Source of the DNA: Liopterus haemorrhoidalis
Taxonomy: Eukaryota > Arthropoda > Insecta > Coleoptera > Dytiscidae
DNA length: 64,000 nucleotides
Direction: 5' to 3'
Assembly: GCA_963971575.1 (NCBI GenBank)
Contig: OZ020611.1
Span: 53,391,466-53,455,465 of the forward strand
Shown here: in pieces, positions 61,301-64,000 of the stretch
How positions within the stretch are numbered: position 1 is the stretch's first letter
Layout of the letters: every line of letters begins with the position of its first letter
Position numbers and translations under genes: made by a program
Notes under the pieces: model-generated
What the model was told of the DNA's origin: nothing
Database searches by the model: none
The model's input: the letters and a program-made list of their open reading frames with translations, nothing else

Positions 61301-63082
61301 ATTATTTGATATAATAATTAGTGTTTTTATTTTGCCAAAATAGTACAGTTTTGTAGTAAACTGGATACTCTTTCAACAGTCGAACTCACCTACTCCTCGA
61401 ACATGGAAGTTTGATAACTAATGGTCGTACAGCCAATTTCAACTACTAACCAACTACTTTTTGTGGTCGACTACATGTGTAAGAATTGGCTTGTCTGAGC
61501 TTTTATAGACGTAAAAGCTTTAACTATAAATCATTTTTCTTGTTTATTTTAACTGATAAATGTATTCAATAACTATATTTTGGTGAAAGGCTAAACTGAA
61601 TAAATGAATATATAACATAAAACTTGTAAGAAAAAACTGAAAAAAAAAAACCAATATTTGAAACCAAGTAAAACAAAAAAGCTGTTATCTGCTTTAGTTG
61701 TTTCATTCGAAAACATGTAGGATTTAAATAACTAAGCAGAAATAAAATTAAAAACTTAACATTTGTGAATAAGACAAAGTGCGAATATAAAGCTGCAAGC
61801 AAATATATATTATGTTCGGTTTAGACAATGTTACTTTGCATACAGAAGGGCAAGTAAAGAACAATATGTAAGAAGACGGGTTGCATCCGAAATATACAAC
61901 GTCTGCACACTCGCACCTCTTTGCGGCTTAGAAAGAGGTTAATATAATTCTGGAAATAAAAGTGAGTTTGGTTGGATTAATAGTTTAATCTGTTTTGATT
62001 TTATTAGGAAACAGATCTATTATCATCTCACTTATTTAATTTTGATAATAATCAGATCAATAGGCTTTATTTTTATTTGATGTTCCAATGTACAATAAAT
62101 ATCTCATTTTCTCTATGTTTTTGTATTTTATTTGTACTTTTTTTTTTTAATTAGTTAATTTTATTTATTTTTTTTAATTTCCTAATTTGATTTATTATAC
62201 AAAATATACATACTACTCGATAAAGTTTCAAACTAGCTCTGAAATACCGCCGCGTGCCATATTGCTTGATTATTTTGCTCGGCGTTTCTCTAACTCTTTG
62301 GCCAGAGCAAGAAAGAGTGCTCCGCGATCACTAGATCCGCCGAGCAGTAACGTATCCCAATCGAATACGATATTTGCTCCCGAGTGATCTGAGTGCACGT
62401 AGAGTGATAGTAGAGCACTCAACCGAAAAAGCCATTAGAATGACAGTTTTGTCCGTTCACTACTAATCATTAATAACTAAATTTATAATTTACATAAAAA
62501 CTATATACTCTTTGTATTTAACTGTTCTATATAATGTTTAGGAAAATATTTTAGTTAAAAAGAAATATTAATATTTGAAGTATTCAAAACTGTATATAAA
62601 TGCGAGAATTTTTTATTAACTACAAATATACTACGCAAAAAGAAATTATTTTAACTGCTCTTGTTTTTAGCGCTCTCAAATCTATGCACCCTATTGCCAA
62701 TTTCTCACTACACCACTAACCAGAATTAACTTGTCCACTTTAGGATTTTTGTGCATACAGCTGAAGGCACACTTGCGTACTCATAGGCTTCAAATGCGCC
62801 TACATAACAGATTGTTGCAAAAAATATAAATTCTACATAGATATTTTATTAGAGGAAATAGTTCGATACTAGTACTGCTATATTGCAATTACTACACATT
62901 CAACCCATATAAAGTTTAGTAAAGAAGTAAATTGTTAGTATAGAAAGAGTGTACGATATTCACCTCCCGTACTGTAACATTGTAGGCATATCTGGATGAG
63001 TTAATTTCCAATATTAAATTGTCGCACTGTAATTTGTCTTCAAAGCCACGTGCCAAACTGTCGATTACTTCTGACAAAAACA
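51898..63082 (-). CDS. EIF2B5: Translation initiation factor eIF2B subunit epsilon, C-terminal exons
   Basis: eIF2B epsilon is the catalytic subunit of the guanine nucleotide exchange factor for eIF2 in the cytosol. The exons in the window are 62964-63082, 59235-59399 and 51898-52095 (minus). The first carries [21 protein letters not shown], cut here into [13 protein letters not shown] and neighbours. The second has [16 protein letters not shown]. The third holds the end of the W2/HEAT exchange domain with its acidic-aromatic boxes ([17 protein letters not shown], then [15 protein letters not shown]). This order matches the known eIF2B epsilon C-terminus. The nucleotidyl-transferase-like and hexapeptide N-terminal parts lie beyond 64000. 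The 7.1-kb second intron is filled with repeats. Confidence 0.93.
52262..52330 (-). repeat. Solo LINE 3' tail
   Basis: On the minus strand GGCGCTGGCGGATTGGCGTA, then CAGCCGAAACCAACAAATAA, matches the 3' end of the LINE at 23818-23865. An extremely 5'-truncated insertion in the second eIF2B epsilon intron. Confidence 0.7.
52899..53468. mobile_element. hAT-type MITE, perfect 8-bp TSD CTTTAGGA
   Basis: The ends CAGAGGTTCTTAAAC and GTTTAAGAACCGATG are flanked by CTTTAGGA at 52891-52898 and 53469-53476. CGGACCC motifs are repeated inside the right end. 570 bp, in R1 copy 3. Confidence 0.92.
53833..54170. mobile_element. TA-flanked MITE with GAGCTCGTTCAACTTAAC ends
   Basis: GAGCTCGTTCAACTTAACAT and AAGTTAAGTTGAACGAGCTC are inverted, with TA at 53831-53832 and 54171-54172. 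TCAGTACA and TGTACTGA follow. 338 bp, Tc1/mariner-like by target site, in R1 copy 3. Confidence 0.88.
54360..54700. other. GC-richer degenerate repeat, unclassified
   Basis: A 78-codon plus frame at 54356-54592 has no domain. GGGGCAC and GCGCC-rich motifs suggest an old DNA transposon but I cannot find paired ends. Confidence 0.35.
54712..55588. mobile_element. GGCGGAACTA MITE family, A-type copy hosting a piggyBac MITE
   Basis: The ends GGCTATTCCAAACGTTTAG and CTAAACGTTTGGAAATAGC are inverted. The body matches 49775-50175 once the piggyBac insertion 54954-55459 is removed: ATGAAAATGACAATCAA before it, GTATGATTTACAAAGCTTAA after it. Confidence 0.87.
54954..55459 (-). mobile_element. piggyBac-type element in TTAA, with transposase relic
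   Basis: TTAA lies at 54950-54953 and 55460-55463. The ends are CCCTTTACTGC and GCGGTAAAGGG. GCCATACATGG and GCCATATATGGC are subterminal. On the minus strand near 55205-55135, [20 protein letters not shown] matches the (I/V)DEQ block of piggyBac transposases. Strongly degraded otherwise. Confidence 0.88.
55748..56030. mobile_element. hAT-type MITE with internal minisatellite, copy 2
   Basis: Same ends and ~40-bp internal units as 9717-10050. The flanks TCTTATGA (55740-55747) and TCTTATGG (56031-56038) are a 7/8 TSD. The shorter 283-bp body keeps about three and a half minisatellite units. Confidence 0.92.
56217..56377 (+). mobile_element. GGCGGAACTA MITE family, B-type copy
   Basis: CTTTGGTTTAAGCGGAAATA and TACCGCTTAAACGTTTGGAA (then TAGCCTATA) ends. 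GAGCACGTGACAAC inside. A lone right end of another copy lies at 56118-56150. Confidence 0.78.
56527..56902. mobile_element. GGCGGAACTA MITE family, A-type copy (intact)
   Basis: AGGCCATTCCAAACGTTTAG and CTAAACGTTTGGAATAGCCT are inverted, with the full A-type body. 376 bp; the cleanest copy, usable as family reference. Confidence 0.9.
57027..57205 (+). mobile_element. GGCGGAACTA MITE family, B-type copy
   Basis: TCTTTGGTTTAAGCGGAACT, ATCTAGTAACTTTTC and GTCAGCTCGAGACAAC. The right end is degraded (CAACTTAAACATTTGGAATA). Another lone left end begins at 57234. Confidence 0.72.
57599..57905 (+). repeat. R2 dispersed repeat, two tandem copies
   Basis: CAGCTGTGACCACCACATGA at 57599 and CAGCTGTGGCTACCACAGGA at 57754 each lead through TAGAAATAACTTGG and GAGATATTATTTATCATGAC to ACATATAAGTATGAAAAA. 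Unit ~155 bp. A third copy is inverted at 21779-21927. Confidence 0.87.
58021..58994 (+). repeat. ~560-bp tandem direct repeat with (ACAGACGG)n microsatellite
   Basis: Unit 1 (58021-58568) and unit 2 (58580-58994) share TTTTTCGTTTTATCAAAAAA, GACACGAGTAAACTCCCATT, AAAAGTTGATCAACTCGTGC, TCTACACGTGTACACAGAC and CCTCCCTTATATATGTTG. They differ mainly in the length of the CAGA/CGGA run: about 165 bp (58281-58443) against about 16 bp. Reading frames in the run are artefacts of the repeat. Confidence 0.9.
58281..58443 (+). repeat. (CAGA/CGGA)n microsatellite
   Basis: Repeated GACAGACAGACGGACAGACG. Open in several frames because its 4-bp unit lacks stop codons. Confidence 0.95.
59235..59399 (-). CDS. 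EIF2B5: eIF2B epsilon exon (middle of W2 domain)
   Basis: The acceptor is TCTGTTTAG before GTCAATTAC and the donor is GTAAGTG. It encodes 55 whole codons, beginning [19 protein letters not shown] and ending LDCLQAIE. It is helical and leucine-rich, as expected for the HEAT-like exchange domain. Confidence 0.92.
59884..60341. mobile_element. TA-flanked DNA transposon with CTGTCC ends
   Basis: CTGTCCAACAGATATTTCGT (then GGCCGGGC) and GCCCGGCCACGAAATATTTG (then TCGGACAG) are inverted, flanked by TA (59882-59883, 60342-60343). 458 bp, non-coding. Confidence 0.88.
60345..61320. repeat. Diverged AAATATTTGAAATACTA minisatellite, split by an insertion
   Basis: Units at 60345-60523 and 61216-61320 are related to minisatellite A. 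The intervening 60524-61215 has imperfect inverted ends (TATAGGGCAGTCGGCTAATC and, reversed, TATAGGTCATTCGTTCAATC, both followed by GCAGTTG), probably a DNA transposon that landed in the array. Confidence 0.65.
61321..62170. other. eIF2B epsilon intron, unclassified
   Basis: AT-rich, nothing recognised. Confidence 0.4.
62220..62420. other. GC-richer unexplained island in eIF2B epsilon intron
   Basis: About 200 bp with CCGCCGCGTGCC, GCTCCGCGATCACTAGATCC and CTCCCGAGTGATCTGAG stands out from AT-rich flanks. It has no domain, splice frame or paired ends that I can see. Confidence 0.4.
62964..63082 (-). CDS. EIF2B5: eIF2B epsilon exon (start of C-terminal domain)
   Basis: The acceptor is TTGTTCTAG before TGTTTTTGTC and the donor is GTGAATATCG after CGGGAG. 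It reads [20 protein letters not shown], then [19 protein letters not shown]. CDNLxLEINSxxYAYN is the family signature of this region. Two bases complete the codon begun in the upstream exon outside the window. Confidence 0.92.
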
Positions 63083-63355
63083 CTAGAACAAATGTGACAT
63101 TGTGGGAAAAGAACATCGTTAGATAACAATATATCGTTAGAATACACTCATATGTACAGTCTATGTATATACAAATACATATTACAGACATATACAATAT
63201 TTTAAAAACTAGCAGACTGTTATTTTCAGATACAAATACAAAAAACATTGTGTGCCTTTTTTCAAACAAATTGGAATTATTTGCACAATGTGTTGGGACT
63301 AAAATACTGAACAATTTTTATTAGTAAAATTTTTGTCTAAAACCCGTAGTAGAGA

Positions 63356-63383
63356 TAATAATAATAATAATAATAATAATATT
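63356..63383 (+). repeat. (ATA)n microsatellite
   Basis: Eight or so ATA/TAA units. Confidence 0.9.
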
Positions 63384-63832
63384 TATTAATGTTGATACAT
63401 TATAAAAAATGTTTACACAAGTCTAGATAGAATATGCAATGGAAAATTTAACATGGGAAAGCTCGAATTTCGAAAACTCATGGGTTGCAAGTCGAAAAAG
63501 GACATTACGGTATAATAAAATACTACAATTTCTCTAGATTAATAGTTATTGTAAAAAATATTGAGCTCTAAACGAGCACTCTCTAAAGAACAATCTCAAC
63601 GGCACAATCAATAAAACACGTGCTATTAGTATAGTACAAGTCGCTAAAATGTCCCCAGCAAACATTCAACCATCGGCCGAATGCCGGCAAACTGCTTTTT
63701 CTGTTGGTAAATTGCTGACATTAAAAGTTTGTATACTTCACATTTGTATTTCGCACTCCTCCTATACGAAGTACTTTACCAGCATTTTATGAGCACTCCT
63801 AATTTTTACTAATATGTTACATTTTACTTTTG

Positions 63833-63986
63833 TTTCACCATCGTTGAATAAATTTATTCAACGAATAAAGTTGACAATATCGCATCATTCTATTGACAGC
63901 AACGTTAATTTCTTCATTAATAGTTTAAAACCGATGCGATATTGTCAACTTTATTTGTTAAATAAATTTATTCAACGATGGTGAAA
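63833..63986. mobile_element. Hairpin MITE with TTTCACCATCG ends
   Basis: TTTCACCATCGTTGAATAAA and TTTATTCAACGATGGTGAAA are inverted. The arms run ~54 bp each to TTGACAATATCGCATC / GATGCGATATTGTCAA. 154 bp. No TSD fixed. Confidence 0.82.
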
Positions 63987-64000
63987 TGGCCAAAGGAGTA

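Overview
The window is about 64 kb of AT-rich, intron-rich animal DNA. Gene structure, splice signals, the CBP N-terminal sequence (it opens MADHLVDGPPNSKRPKL) and the transposon mix (mariner, pogo, hAT, piggyBac, PIF/Harbinger, THAP-type, LINE, tRNA-SINE) point to an arthropod, most probably an insect. I cannot place it to order. Three host genes are supported, all on the minus strand. They are the 3' end of the eIF2B epsilon gene (three exons, 63082 to 51898), a complete three-exon PGRMC/cytochrome-b5-like gene (51497 to 48712), and the 5' two-thirds of a CBP/p300 gene (nejire orthologue). The CBP part has nine coding exons from 42539 to 2883, runs through the TAZ1 domain, and leaves the window before the KIX domain.

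The nine CBP exons total 2019 nt (673 codons, in frame throughout) in about 40 kb. The rest is introns of 0.6 to 11 kb built largely from transposon debris. A CpG-richer promoter-like block lies upstream of the CBP start (42.5-43.3 kb). The eIF2B epsilon stop and the PGRMC start are only about 0.4 kb apart.

Most of the remaining sequence is short, non-autonomous DNA transposons, many with readable ends and target-site duplications (TSDs). Six hAT-type elements have perfect 8-bp TSDs (5920, 7218, 8135, 9717, 16247, 36195), a seventh does at 52899, and there are looser cases. PIF/Harbinger-like hairpins have 3-bp TAA/TTA TSDs (12990; 33190 with 33222 nested inside). piggyBac derivatives are flanked by TTAA (15634, 54954). 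mariner/pogo derivatives are flanked by TA (18456, 21354, 24834, 34566, 53833). A THAP-containing, P-element-like remnant lies at 30266-31028. A 5'-truncated LINE with RNase H lies at 22030-23880 and a second LINE relic at 17340-17900 (minus). Two tRNA-derived SINE heads lie at 1592 and 27.8 kb. Several elements are nested, so insertion order can be read directly.

No clear new multi-gene system is visible. The most unusual observations are a triple-nested foldback at 5282-7048, an apparently identical B-A-B segment duplication with microhomology at its joints (38855-40100), hAT MITEs carrying an internal minisatellite, transposon relics that keep only one transposase domain, and a phase-neutral 135-nt candidate cassette exon in the CBP N-terminus.
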